Shown: piece after piece, positions 32,635 to 42,738 of the stretch | How the letters are laid out: each line of letters starts with the position of its first letter | Numbering within the stretch: position 1 is the stretch's first letter | Assembly: GCA_013423325.1 (NCBI GenBank) | Contig: BLJB01000259.1 | Location: forward strand, 1-64,000 | Length of the DNA: 64,000 bases | Direction: 5' to 3' | Source of the DNA: Usnea hakonensis | Lineage: Eukaryota; Ascomycota; Lecanoromycetes; Lecanorales; Parmeliaceae | Notes under the pieces: model-generated | Seen by the model: only the letters and a program-made list of their open reading frames with translations | Told to the model about the DNA's origin: nothing | Database searches by the model: none | Position numbers and translations under genes: made by a program

Positions 32635-34958
32635 ATGGTTCTGGCAAATGGATTGCTCAGGATCTTTTGGCCGTCAGATATTCTCAGAAATAAAGGCCAA
32701 GGGACTATAGTAGGATGGAGAAATTCTCCTTTGGATGTCTTTATTGTGGCTGTGCTACAGGATGTCGAGGTAAAATTACAGAGGGACTATGGACCTTGAG
32801 GCTCGCTAACGCAGCTCAGGCGCGGAAGGTTGAAAGTGCTCTTCGAGTGGGTACTCTTTTGCGAGATAGCACACACCCAATACGGCAGATATACAACCTA
32901 TGTGGAAACAGCTCGTTGCATGTCTTGGGAACTGTGAATCCAACAGTTCCCGCTAGCAACTTCGACCCCAATAATCTTGAGGCGTATACAGAAGACCCCA
33001 GTCCTTTCCCTAGTGTCTTCTGTCCAAAGACTTGCAACATCAGTGTTCAAGTCATCATATATGATCGTCCGTCTCCGCGCCAAATGCAGTATATGTCGCT
33101 GAACCCTATCTCGCTTGTGTTGGGAGACAAAAACCTAGGAAATGATGGCGCGCCGCACAGGCTGGGAGATAATGGTGAGGATTATGAGACGGAGAGTGCC
33201 GACAAAGGAGGATTAGTTCAGAAGCTCGAATTGCACACGGTGATAAGGCACACCCTGTCGCAAAAAGAGGTCATGCTACCGACCATTTTGGCACAAATCA
33301 ATTGCTCCTCTGAGTTGGCAAAACTTCTAGCAGGAAACTCGTACCTTCTGGGGACAAGGCCGAAAAGAAGCTTGAGTGTGAGCGAGAAAGTCGTAGAGTC
33401 AGCCACTACTATCCGTGACTATATAATCAAAGCTACATGGCAAGTGATCACCGTTTGGGTGTGGCCTCTTCTGACCAGGGCTTTCGTCATGGCGCTCATA
33501 TTTCATCGAATGATTGCAGAGGTGATACTACGTGTGCTTGAGTGGAGACCTCGACCTGAGAGAGCAGCTTTGAAGGATATATCTGCAACGGCACAGCAGG
33601 TGGATATACGCTTACAGCAATTCTGTTATTGGCCAATGCAGTATCTAACCTTACGCAAGAGAAAGAACGACTGGGAAAGTGTCACCGACAGACACCCAGA
33701 CTACATTCGGTTCTTCAACAGCCTCTGGCTCGTGGCAAACGATGTCATCATAGGAATTGCATTGGGTTCCTACATCATTGACAATGCTACGTGGGTGGCT
33801 TGTCAAATTGACACCGTTCTCATGGGTTGGACGGTGGAGGGTTTGAGAGAGATGATCTTGTGGCTCATGGATTGGCCTGCAGGTCTAAAGCTCAACACTG
33901 AACTTGCCATCTTTCTCGGTGATCTGTTCATCTGGGTCATTGATCTTTGGAAAGGTAAATCAAATCTGCCACTGCTGCTCTCGACTCTGCCTTGGTCCTA
34001 TGCTGATTAATGTAGAGTGCGTGATTGGGCTACAACCTTTACTACCTCACGTCATCTACTTTATCGGCTTTTCAAGCTTTGCTGGAGCCACGATGCCCAT
34101 TTCCATGTTTTCCGATCTTTTGTCATTCCTGACTGTACACATATACTGTTTCTATACAGCATCAGCTCGCATATTCCACTGGCAACTCACAATCATAATG
34201 TCTCTTTTCCACCTCTTCAGAGGCAAAAAGCACAACGTGCTACGAAATCGAATTGACTCATGCGACTATGACCTGGACCAGTTGCTTCTCGGAACGATAC
34301 TATTCACCTTGTTGTTCTTCTTGCTACCGACCGTGGCAGTATTCTACCTTACGTTCACCTCTGCGAGGATGGCCATTATATTTCTCAAAGCGGCATTAGA
34401 TACGTCGCTAGCTTGTCTAAACCATTTCCCTCTTTTCGCATTGATGCTTCGAGTGAAGGACTCGAGGCGTCTTCCTGGTCAGTCTTCTCGCCTCCGATCC
34501 TGAATTGGTCTGACATGTTGCCAGGTGGCATTTGCTTCGAGCTTCGAGATACCCCCTCTGTTTCTTCCCGTTTTCACGATCCTAACGACACCCCTCCGAC
34601 ATCTTATATAATGCTCAAAGTAAGGATCGTCTCCCAGACACAAAAGATCGGGCGCTGATCAGCCGTCTAGTCTGTCCCGCTCTCTCTGCGGGCCATGTTC
34701 AATCAATACTTCCAGCTTGGACACCGTATCCACAAGCACTACTTCTCGCCTAGCGTTGTTCTTTGCTTGATCACTGGTCAGTTCTTACCGCCGATTCATC
34801 GGAAAAGCCTCTACAGCCTTCAATACAGCATGCTGCCGGCGCAGCGTGCGGGTGTCCTTGAAGCATGGAATCGTCTCACGGAGCAGGCTCCAGCTTTGAG
34901 CAATGGCTTTGCGAGATTGCCAAAGGGTATCTCTGTGCAACGGGTCCGTCGACCCTAA
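32635..34958 (+). CDS. GPI1: Gpi1/PIG-Q subunit of GPI-N-acetylglucosaminyltransferase
   Basis: Membrane subunit of the ER complex that adds GlcNAc to phosphatidylinositol, the first step of GPI anchor synthesis. Exons 32635-32769, 32820-33954, 34016-34477, 34525-34619 and 34671-34958 join in phase to about 704 residues. Recognisable: LLRIFWPSDILRNKGQG and VGWRNSPLDVFIVAVLQDVE at the N-end. The Gpi1 core has CYWPMQYLTLRKRKNDWESV, TDRHPDYIRFFNSLWLVAND and VIIGIALGSYIIDNATWVAC. Multiple TMs follow, with YFIGFSSFAGATMPISMFSD, LTVHIYCFYTASARIFHWQL and the C-terminal HFPLFALMLRVKDSRRLPGG. The start is the ATG opening MVLANGLLRIFWPSD. Confidence 0.95.
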
Positions 34959-35220
34959 AACTTCAAGGTAGTCAAATGTCAATTAGTGCAGATAGAGTTC
35001 CAAATGGTCTAGCTGTTGAGCAAAAATCCATTGTATGACCCCATGGTTCATATGCTCGTTTTGATAGTAGATTCTTGCTTCGAAGGCTAATCTGATTCGT
35101 TCCTTTGGCATACTATGAACGGTACAGTGAAGTAACATAAGTACATGCTAAGAGTGGCATTGGGTGCATGCCGAAACTTGTCCAATCTTTGATCGCCTCA
35201 TCCAAGCCCGCGAAATCTGC
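34959..35220. other. Short intergenic segment between convergent genes
   Basis: 3' flanks of GPI1 and of the minus-strand Cys-rich gene. Nothing else seen. Confidence 0.5.
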
Positions 35221-36993
35221 TCACGTCCATGCTAATGCAGTCCTCCTCAAAACCTCTTCATGGTCAAATACTCCTTGCCGGCTCAGCTTACCGAAACGCA
35301 CTCCTTCACAGCCAACGCATTTCAGCACTGTTGAATCAGACTCGACCGCCCTTCCGCACTGACAAGCGAAATCAAACGTCACAGTCTCGACCTCTCCATC
35401 CTTTCGATCCGCAGGGAAGATCCTCCTCCTAAAGTCCGCCTCGACGCTATTCTTCACACCGCGCATCTCCAGCTTCAGCATCTGGCACGAAAAGCAGAGC
35501 CATGTCCGCGCGCACGAGCAGCCTCTCATACCGGGATCCGTGCGCTGCATGTCATCGTTCCCGCAGACCTTGCACAGCGGCCACCACGCAGACAGCCACA
35601 CCTCTGGCGTCGTGGCTTGGATCCAACGGAATGCGTTGGTGCGGCAGGAGCCGCAGACGCCGTGACCGTGCCGCTTATCCGTGTGCGCGGCGTGGTTGGC
35701 ACACGCTTGGACGGGCGCCGAGTGGATTGTTTCAGGCATCGAGTTGAAGTGTTGGAGCCGTCGCACGTAGTCTTTTGTCGCTGTTGCGGGCCACAGGCGA
35801 GGTTCTTCGGAGCAGAATTTGGGTACCACATCGCCGTTGAGGTCGAAGGTGACGTATTGCTCACCTTGCTGGAGGGGGGAGGAGGAAGGGGCGGATGAGG
35901 ATGCGGATGAGATGGTCTGATAACTTTCGCTTGTTCGAGGGCTTGGTGTTCTCGGTTGGACAAGGGGACGACGCTGTTTGTGCGGTTCGCGAGATCGCTC
36001 CTCGGACCTTGTGGGCGAGCTACCACGTCCGCGCTTCTCTTCGGCGACGGGCTCTAGTGTCGATACCGATTGGAGTGGAGAGCTGGTCTTGACGCCGTTC
36101 AAACGTCGCTTCGCTGGAGTTTGTAACTTCGTGTTCTGGACATGGGTTGCAAGCGCGGCATCTTTGAACGCGGTTGGTGCAGTTGCTGGTGCTGGCGTTA
36201 GTGTAATTTTTGGTGTGGCCTTCTTTAGTATCGTTTTCTTTGGTATGTGTTCCTTTGGTATGTGTTCCTTTGGTATGTGTTCCTTTGGTATGTGTTCCTT
36301 TGGTATGTGTTCCTTTGGTATGGCTTCCTTTGGTGTGGCTTCCTTTGGTGTGAGCTTCTTCGATGAGGCTGCTCGTGCAGATGGCATTATCGATGGTGAT
36401 GAAAACGATGCTGGTGCTGTGGCGGGAAATGATACTGCTGGATCTGATGCGTTCACTGGTATTGAAAATTGACCGAAGAAAGACTTTGTCAGTGTCTCTG
36501 GGCTAGTCGTTGGCTTAGTGGTGACTGCCGCAACTGGTAGTAGGGGTACCATCTGAGCAACGGGTGCGCGACGCTGTATTAAGGTGGAAGGAGCGAATAT
36601 GCCCATCGTATCTACTGGCTTGGAGATCGACGACGCCTCAGGAGTAGCTGGCGTCTGTAAATCCTTCGGCTTTGAGTGTTGTCGTATGAGCTGCCCCAGA
36701 GTCTCGGGAGGATCGCATGCCTTTGCTTTCTTCTGACTATTCAGCTCCTTCTGGGGCGACGAGAGTGGTGTCGCCCAAGCTACAGATGTATCCGACTCAG
36801 AGTCCGAATGCCGTACCTTCGTTGGTATTATCTGTCGCGTAGGAGCAGAGTCTTGGAGCGTACTCATATTCTGGGCAGACACGCGCTCGTCAGATCGAGC
36901 TGGGTCGACCTTTTTGGACGCGGCGCCATTGGGGTCCTTGGATGGTGGGACCGTAGGCGCATTAGGATGGCCTGCGAACCACGTACGTGCCAT
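35221..36993 (-). CDS. Uncharacterised 590-aa protein with PKEHI repeats and a C-terminal Cys-rich (zinc-ribbon-like) region
   Basis: No family recognised. One uninterrupted frame starts at an ATG (MARTWFAGHPNAPTVPPSKD). Residues 1 to about 400 are low complexity, rich in Ser, Pro, Thr and Lys, and probably disordered. They hold five perfect PKEHI pentapeptides flanked by degenerate copies (PKEAT, PKEAI, PKKTI), and RS/RE-rich segments (RGRGSSPTRSEERSREPHKQ). After about residue 400 the sequence becomes ordered. VTFDLNGDVVPKFCSEEPRL leads to a Cys-rich part with paired motifs VCGSCRTNAF, CKVCGNDDMQ, RGCSCARTWLCFSCQMLK, FACQCGRAV and LKCVGCEGV. These could bind three zinc ions. There are no TM helices or signal peptide. 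The basic/SR-like composition suggests a nuclear protein, but that is inference. Confidence 0.72.
   Translation of the reverse strand: MARTWFAGHPNAPTVPPSKDPNGAASKKVDPARSDERVSAQNMSTLQDSAPTRQIIPTKVRHSDSESDTSVAWATPLSSPQKELNSQKKAKACDPPETLGQLIRQHSKPKDLQTPATPEASSISKPVDTMGIFAPSTLIQRRAPVAQMVPLLPVAAVTTKPTTSPETLTKSFFGQFSIPVNASDPAVSFPATAPASFSSPSIMPSARAASSKKLTPKEATPKEAIPKEHIPKEHIPKEHIPKEHIPKEHIPKKTILKKATPKITLTPAPATAPTAFKDAALATHVQNTKLQTPAKRRLNGVKTSSPLQSVSTLEPVAEEKRGRGSSPTRSEERSREPHKQRRPLVQPRTPSPRTSESYQTISSASSSAPSSSPLQQGEQYVTFDLNGDVVPKFCSEEPRLWPATATKDYVRRLQHFNSMPETIHSAPVQACANHAAHTDKRHGHGVCGSCRTNAFRWIQATTPEVWLSAWWPLCKVCGNDDMQRTDPGMRGCSCARTWLCFSCQMLKLEMRGVKNSVEADFRRRIFPADRKDGEVETVTFDFACQCGRAVESDSTVLKCVGCEGVRFGKLSRQGVFDHEEVLRRTALAWT
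36237..36357. repeat. 15-bp coding minisatellite (PKEHI units)
   Basis: About five near-identical 15-bp units (core TTTGGTATGTGTTCC on the plus strand) plus diverged flanking copies. They lie inside the minus-strand 590-aa gene and translate to IPKEH repeats in frame. Confidence 0.85.
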
Positions 36994-38328
36994 GGCGTAT
37001 TGGTCAGCTGTATGATGATTTTGGCATGATATTGTCTACCCTGTATATGTTGATGGTGTTTGAGCCAGCTTGTGGCTAAATGAATCCGGCTCATTGTATG
37101 TGTTGATATTTTGGTTATTCACTCATCACGGAAGACTGACAGCGACACGCCGGCTTCAGCATCTTTCAACACACACACGACAAACCAGTACTGCATGCTA
37201 AGAGTTATTTTATCCGTCGATGCTAAAGACTGATGGAGTATCCCTATTCTGTACGGGGGAAGAGTACATGCTCTTAGCAAGGGCGGATTTGAGAGCATTC
37301 GATCAGATTTCTGATCATTGTCTAGTCTTGAAGTATTGGTAAGGCCCTGTCTCATTAATATTGCTCCATGCTCAATTGCGAGGATACTTCGAAATGGTGT
37401 CATCAAGGGTCGCGACTTCTGTCTGGACCTCCTCCCTCTCCATCCGCATTGTATCATTGGTCAAGGTTGCTGTCAAGGAGCCTGAGGTAGTCGTGCATTG
37501 AGCTAATGCTGAATAGCTTGGACTATATGCTCAAACGTTCAGATCATAGCCCTTCTTCTGGTGTCTTCAGACTCTGGAGAGGAACGATGCACTCCGCGTC
37601 AGCTCTCGCATATGACCTCAGATCCATCTCCATCCAGCAGTCAACAGAGCCGCGGAGACAAGGCTGAATTTCTGTGCTATTATTCTTTTCTTATGAACAA
37701 ATAAGATGGTAGTCTCTCAAAACCCCGTTCGAATCGAGCTCGATGTGATCTGTATTACATATGAGTGAGGGCCCGAAATCTTGGGATAGATTCCTCACGG
37801 TTACAATCCTGGACCAGACCGTGCTCGGATTGCAGTCTTCCAACCAGCAAACCATGTGTCCATGATATCTTGCTGGGATGGGGCTTTTGTATGTCTTCGC
37901 CGTCTGGGTTCAATCCTGTCGGTTTTGCCTTTTGGGTTCTGCGTGATCTCCAATGTATATGGAGCACCATTCACGAAAGTGGTGATTTTTGACATCATCG
38001 TATTGCTTGTACGGGCTTGGGGATGGTCTTGTTTGTTTACTCGAGGATACTTGGTAGGTGAGGTTGGGTGGTGGGGTGACAGCGCGGCTAGTGAGGTAAC
38101 GAATCAAGAAAGGAGCACTGACCAGTCTGCATGTACCACGCAAGGTCACTTGTCGGCATGAAGCAAGTCTGTTGGAGAAATACTCGATGAAAAGATCGAT
38201 GATGAGAAATGGTGAACTACGTTAAATGGGCATCGAAAGGAACTCTGTGGACAGTTGACTGCAAAAGGAAACCTTTAGGCTGACAGCCCACAAGCAGTTC
38301 TTCGGGTCATTGCTGATGCTGCTATAAA
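36994..38328. other. Region with no supported gene
   Basis: No recognisable gene or RNA. The longest open frames are short. A 66-codon minus-strand frame at 37801-37998 starts with ATG but has no other support. The left end is the presumed promoter of the 590-aa protein gene. Confidence 0.45.
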
Positions 38329-38768
38329 TCATCGCTGAGCTTCTTGAAGCAATTGTGCTAACACTGCACAATGAGCGACTCCAGCGTAGACCATGTCCTC
38401 CCGAGCACATTCAGAAGGGCCTTCTTCCGATTGTGCACCCTCTTGATAATCTGGGCTGTTGGCTGAGTTCCAGCTCTCAGCACTGTCTGGCCCTGCAAAT
38501 GCCTCATATTCAGCTTCTCCATCCTGCTTCACAGTACCAGAAGATGTCAAACTGTTAAGGATTTGACGTGTTGGTCTTGTCACTTGAGGACGCCCAGCTT
38601 CTCCGCCCAGCTTGGTACTTTCCGGAACGCCTAAATCATTCTGGTCGTGATAATAAGCCGGAGATTGAAGATGATCTGGAAGAGACCCATATGTTTGCCC
38701 CCACGCCTGATCCCACCCCCACTTCGAATAAAATCCCATGATCTTCTCCATCGACACCGCTCTGAGCA

Positions 38769-39238
38769 TCAACTGCATTCCCGTTCTTGGCATCGCCAGC
38801 AAGATAGCAACACCTCCCACACCAAGTCGAGCCGGACGTATGATTGTTCCACGAGCGGGCAAAATCTCTTGTTCTTTCGCAATGTCACAGTAGCCTCGTT
38901 GGCGACACTATTACGGGATGGGGACCTGATTTGGACGTAGTGGTTTCGGTTGGCTCCGTCGGGAATATTGGGGGTGATCTGCTGGCTATTAAAATCTAGC
39001 CAGGGTGCTTGGGGGCAGCGTTACTGACCATAGCAATGCTGACATAGCCTCGTCGTCCGGTTGTCCAGCCGAGCACGAGGACGAGGTGCTCGCGAAATGC
39101 TGGTGGTATCACTACGGATTCAAAGTACCAGAGGAAAGTAGTCCACTCTTCAGAGAGAATGGTGTAGATCCTTCCACGAGGATCATATGGGCTGGTCATA
39201 ACGATTCGATCCACGATGTCTTCTGTTGCTGTTGCTAA
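38769..39238 (-). pseudogene. Unrecognised minus-strand gene, possibly degenerate
   Basis: Coding-like segments on the minus strand are DRIVMTSPYDPRGRIYTILS, PPAFREHLVLVLGWTTGRRG and YVSIAM, then QQITPNIPDGANRNHYVQIR, EATVTLRKNKRFCPLVEQSY and VRLDLVWEVL, ending at 38769. The hydrophobic HLVLVLGW strand and the SYVRLD ending vaguely resemble small fungal beta-barrel proteins, but I name no family. The two parts are separated by a stop and frame change that would need an intron of only 29-33 nt, unusually short. Hence a frameshift, a missed splice pattern or decay. A TATAAAAGG box lies 95 bp upstream. A different overlapping frame (38329-38862, containing MGFYSKWGWDQAWGQTYGSL) is also open and could be the true 3' part. 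Confidence 0.3.
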
Positions 39239-39324
39239 AGTTCCACCACGTAGGATCTTGATGGAACAATGATGTTCTTAAAAGGAGAAGAAAGGACCAT
39301 GACCGCCATCACCATGTGTAACAA

Positions 39325-39333
39325 CCTTTTATA
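39325..39333 (-). promoter_or_regulatory. TATA box (TATAAAAGG) for the minus-strand gene
   Basis: A perfect TATAAAAGG on the minus strand, placed suitably to drive the doubtful gene below 39300. This supports transcription there at some time. Confidence 0.4.
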
Positions 39334-39687
39334 AATTCCAGCAATCTTTTCATGCCTGATCGGAAAGGTGAGCCAGTAACACGGCCTGTAGCTGCAAATG
39401 AGTCCAATATACCAATCAGATTCGGGAAAGTAACCGAGACGAAATAATTTGTTCGCCCGATGTCAGATTCTTGCTTCATCCCCAGGCAACCCCAAACGCC
39501 TTTTAACTTCTTTCAGGGAATGGAAACGAAAAGTCATGTTTAAAGCAAGTCTTATCCACGAAAGAATAATAAAGGAATGTCCAAAGTAGTATCTCTCTAT
39601 GGTACAAAGCCCCTCACAGATATAGATAACGCTTTAGAAGCATATTAAGAGACCATCCTGGGAATGGTCCCATGAATTCTTGCAAGA

Positions 39688-42561
39688 TCACAATGCTTTG
39701 ACCGACTGAAAGAACGGATTTTCAAGCAACTTTTGATTGCCCTTCACCAGTTCTCTCATCTTGTCCACCTGGTCTTCGGTGCTCATTCCCTTTCCCTCCG
39801 TCTCCTTCTTCCATTGCACCAGCATCGCCTTCAACAATGCGCTACCATCTTCTACGTCCTGCTTAGAATGCTTAATGTGCGAGGTCTCATGCTTGGTCGA
39901 GAAGTCTTCCAACTCGTCCGCTTTCCGCTTGGCCATCTTCACTACTTTTTCCGGAAATCTGACGAGCTCAGCGACGTGGATGCCGAAGCTCTGATCGCAC
40001 ACCCCTTCCTCGACCTTGTAGAGTAATGTGACTTCTCTTCGATCTTGCTCGGTCGTGTCGCCTATGTGGGCTACGACATGCAAATTCTGCACCTGAGCAT
40101 GTTCGTCCACTAATGCCGTCAGCTCGTGGAAATGTGTGGCGAACATGGCGAAACATCGAATCTCTTTGACAATGTGCTCCGATATCGCCCATGCAAGGCC
40201 GAAGCCATCGTATGTGCTTGTTCCGCGTCCAAGTTCGTCAATGATGATTAGGGAGTCTGAAGTGGCAGATTTCAGAATGTTGGCAGTCTCCAGCATCTCC
40301 GCCATGAACGTCGAGACGCCTTTAAGCTGCGAATCACTGGCGCCAACACGAGCGAGGATGCTGTCGAACAATGTGAGCTCTGCCTCCGAGCATGGCACAA
40401 AGCAGCCTACTTGGGCCATTAGAGCGATGACGCCAATTTGCCGTATGTAAGTCGATTTGCCTCCCATGTTGGGACCCGTGATAATTAGGAACTCTGAACT
40501 TCCTCGGATTAGAGAGACATCATTTGTGATGAACTGAATATCGTCTTGCATCTCCATGCACGGATGTCGAGCCTCTTTCAGGATAGTGTTGCCTTCGCCC
40601 CTGGGATGCATTTTGGGACGTACATAGGATGTTGGCGCATGCACTGAAACGTGGGCAAAGCTGACGATAACATCAAGGTGGGAAAGAACGGCTGCCAACT
40701 TCTCGAAAATCGGACAGTATGACGCTGTGACACCAACAACTTCGCTAACTAGGCCAGTCTGCGTTCGATTGTAATTCTCAGAGAGTTGATCGTGCTCGCG
40801 TCTCAGTTTGGTCATTTCATTTGTGGTGAAGTAGACCCCATTTTTTTGCGTTGAGCATTCTTGAAATTCTCTTTTGTTACGTATGCTGCCAGCTTCGGTC
40901 CTCGTCAATCTAAAGCAATGGCCGTGGACCTTGTGGTTTTCGAGGAACAATTTCTTTCCAATCTCTTGGTCAAGATCACTGCTAACCCTTCGGTGCTCTA
41001 CATCCATGTTGTACTTGACTGTTTCGAGTTTCTTGCTCAGTATTCGTAGGCTGTCGTCAAACTCAGGCTTTATGATGTACTCGTGCCTGTCAAGGGCGTC
41101 AAGGTCCACAGTCGATTCCACCATCTCCTGCAATTTGAGTAGGCTGTTGGAGTACTCAATCAACTTTGCAGTGTATTCGGCGTCTATAGGATCTTTGTAA
41201 TGCTCGTCCATGATACCTTCTAGCGTACCGATGAGCGGAGGGAGGCGAATAGAGAGCTGATACGCTCTCACCACGTCCTCTAAACTTGCTAATTTCCTCT
41301 GAAACCTTTTGCTAAGTCTAGGAAGATCTGGGATGAACTTCAGATGCTCCTCCTGCATCATCTGCCGTAATTCTGTGTCCATTACGAAAGCTTCCACCAA
41401 CTGCTGACGTCGTTCAATCTCTTCCAAGCTCATTAACGGCTGTTTGAGCCATTGCGCAAGCAGTCGGCTTCCAACAGGCGTCTTGCAATGATTGAGTAGA
41501 CCATAGAGATTCATGTTCTTTGAGCCGTCTCGCGGGCCTGGCATGAGGTTGAGAGCCTTTAGTGCCGACGCATCTAATTTCATGTACTGTAACAGGTCAT
41601 GCTGATAGAGCTGATACTGGCCGAAATTGGAGGGATCTGACAAGAGCGCGAGGTACTTTATCAGAGCAGCAGCGGAGCTCATGGCCAGCTTCAGATCCGT
41701 TTGAGGCAAAGTTCCCGCGCCGCGCTCATCTCGCAGAAGCCTGGTCAGATCCTGCTCTATGTCTTTGGCACCAAAATCGCCACCAGAGCGCTCTGCAATA
41801 GCGATACCGCAGTTCTCGGCAATCGCTTTTATCTTGGCCAATTCAGTATCCTTCTTCTGACCCTCATTTTGGATCAGACATTCTTTGACGCCGAGTTGGA
41901 TGAGAAGCGATTCGAAGTTCGAGTATAGGTCATTGTCAAGGAACTCGCTGACCCCTAGTTCGCGCACACTGGCATCCGCGAAGCAAACTCCAACACTTCT
42001 CGCTTCTGATGCCTTGGCCGTGACTTTGACAGCAAGAATTATGGGTGCCGAGTCAACTTGTCCACCAAGCTCATCTTCGACGTCCTGCAGATTACCCGGG
42101 GATGCCTGCTTTTTCATCCTCCATTGCATTTTGCCGATAGTCTCCCAGATCTCCACCCTCTTGCCTAACCTGAATAGAGCTTCTCGTAAGAAATTCCGAT
42201 AAACAGTGACGGTCATGGTGACAGATGGCAGACCAGTATCCGACTTGCCTAGCTGGCGAAGAACGGAGGTAGTCTTATAAATCTTGTCCCATGTGTTAGG
42301 CGAGTATTCTAATAGTGGTAAGGAGCCACTTACAGTCATTGCAATGAAGGCGGCATCATCGCCATGAGCTGTGTAGAAGTCGCCTCCACTGGTGCCCCTT
42401 TTGAACACTCGAATAGTTTCGTCATCTTTGACAGGGAGATTGCGAAAGAAGCTTATGAATCCAACCTCGTCATCAACCTGGTCAAATGTAAGCGATTGCG
42501 ATTTAACGGATGCAATTCCAATTGCAGACTGCGTTACCCTCAATTCTGGCCTTGACGACAT
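39688..42561 (-). CDS. MSH2: DNA mismatch repair protein Msh2 (MutS homologue)
   Basis: Partner of Msh6 and Msh3 in mismatch recognition. The start is the ATG of MSSRPEL (42561). A longer reading frame from 42594 has no ATG at its head. Two introns are hidden because they are multiples of three and stop-free: 42478-42537 (60 nt; GTAACG donor, CCAG acceptor) and 42283-42333 (51 nt; GTAAGT donor, AAG acceptor). Removing them restores PELR-VDDEVGFISFFRNL and FIAMT-IYKTTSVLRQLG and gives about 920 residues, the family length. The MutS domains follow, with the core ATPase motifs TGPNMGGKSTYIRQ (Walker A), DSQLKGVSTFMAEMLE, LIIIDELGRGTSTYDGFGLA (Walker B and signature) and ATHFHEL. The helix-turn-helix end has CDQSFGIHVAELVRFP. 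Confidence 0.97.
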   Translation of the reverse strand: MSSRPELRVTQSAIGIASVKSQSLTFDQVDDEVGFISFFRNLPVKDDETIRVFKRGTSGGDFYTAHGDDAAFIAMTVSGSLPLLEYSPNTWDKIYKTTSVLRQLGKSDTGLPSVTMTVTVYRNFLREALFRLGKRVEIWETIGKMQWRMKKQASPGNLQDVEDELGGQVDSAPIILAVKVTAKASEARSVGVCFADASVRELGVSEFLDNDLYSNFESLLIQLGVKECLIQNEGQKKDTELAKIKAIAENCGIAIAERSGGDFGAKDIEQDLTRLLRDERGAGTLPQTDLKLAMSSAAALIKYLALLSDPSNFGQYQLYQHDLLQYMKLDASALKALNLMPGPRDGSKNMNLYGLLNHCKTPVGSRLLAQWLKQPLMSLEEIERRQQLVEAFVMDTELRQMMQEEHLKFIPDLPRLSKRFQRKLASLEDVVRAYQLSIRLPPLIGTLEGIMDEHYKDPIDAEYTAKLIEYSNSLLKLQEMVESTVDLDALDRHEYIIKPEFDDSLRILSKKLETVKYNMDVEHRRVSSDLDQEIGKKLFLENHKVHGHCFRLTRTEAGSIRNKREFQECSTQKNGVYFTTNEMTKLRREHDQLSENYNRTQTGLVSEVVGVTASYCPIFEKLAAVLSHLDVIVSFAHVSVHAPTSYVRPKMHPRGEGNTILKEARHPCMEMQDDIQFITNDVSLIRGSSEFLIITGPNMGGKSTYIRQIGVIALMAQVGCFVPCSEAELTLFDSILARVGASDSQLKGVSTFMAEMLETANILKSATSDSLIIIDELGRGTSTYDGFGLAWAISEHIVKEIRCFAMFATHFHELTALVDEHAQVQNLHVVAHIGDTTEQDRREVTLLYKVEEGVCDQSFGIHVAELVRFPEKVVKMAKRKADELEDFSTKHETSHIKHSKQDVEDGSALLKAMLVQWKKETEGKGMSTEDQVDKMRELVKGNQKLLENPFFQSVKAL

Positions 42562-42728
42562 GGTTGCTTCTGGGTAATTGATAAGCCTGGTCACGATCTC
42601 CGCCAGTAGTCAGAGTTTCAGGACAATCAGTTGAGCCAGGAGAAAAGGTTCAAGCATAATCGACAGTCTAAAAGGTAGTGTACGATTAAGTACATTGATT
42701 GTCAACATTGAAGGAGACGATAAGCACT

Positions 42729-42738
42729 TTACGCGTAA
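42729..42738. promoter_or_regulatory. MCB-like palindrome upstream of MSH2
   Basis: TTACGCGTAA, a 10-bp perfect palindrome with an ACGCGT core, about 170 bp upstream of the MSH2 ATG. Yeast MSH2 is expressed at G1/S through MCB sites, so a similar role is plausible but not shown. Confidence 0.5.

Noticed and set aside
37801..37998. 66-codon minus-strand frame containing DTWFAGWKTAI, slightly like RTWFAGHPNA at the start of the 590-aa protein
   Set aside because: A five-residue match is too weak for homology, and there is no other support for a gene.
39688..42594. Msh2 reading frame starting at 42594
   Set aside because: The codon at 42594 is GTG on the minus strand, not ATG. The ATG at 42561 gives the conserved MSSRPEL start.
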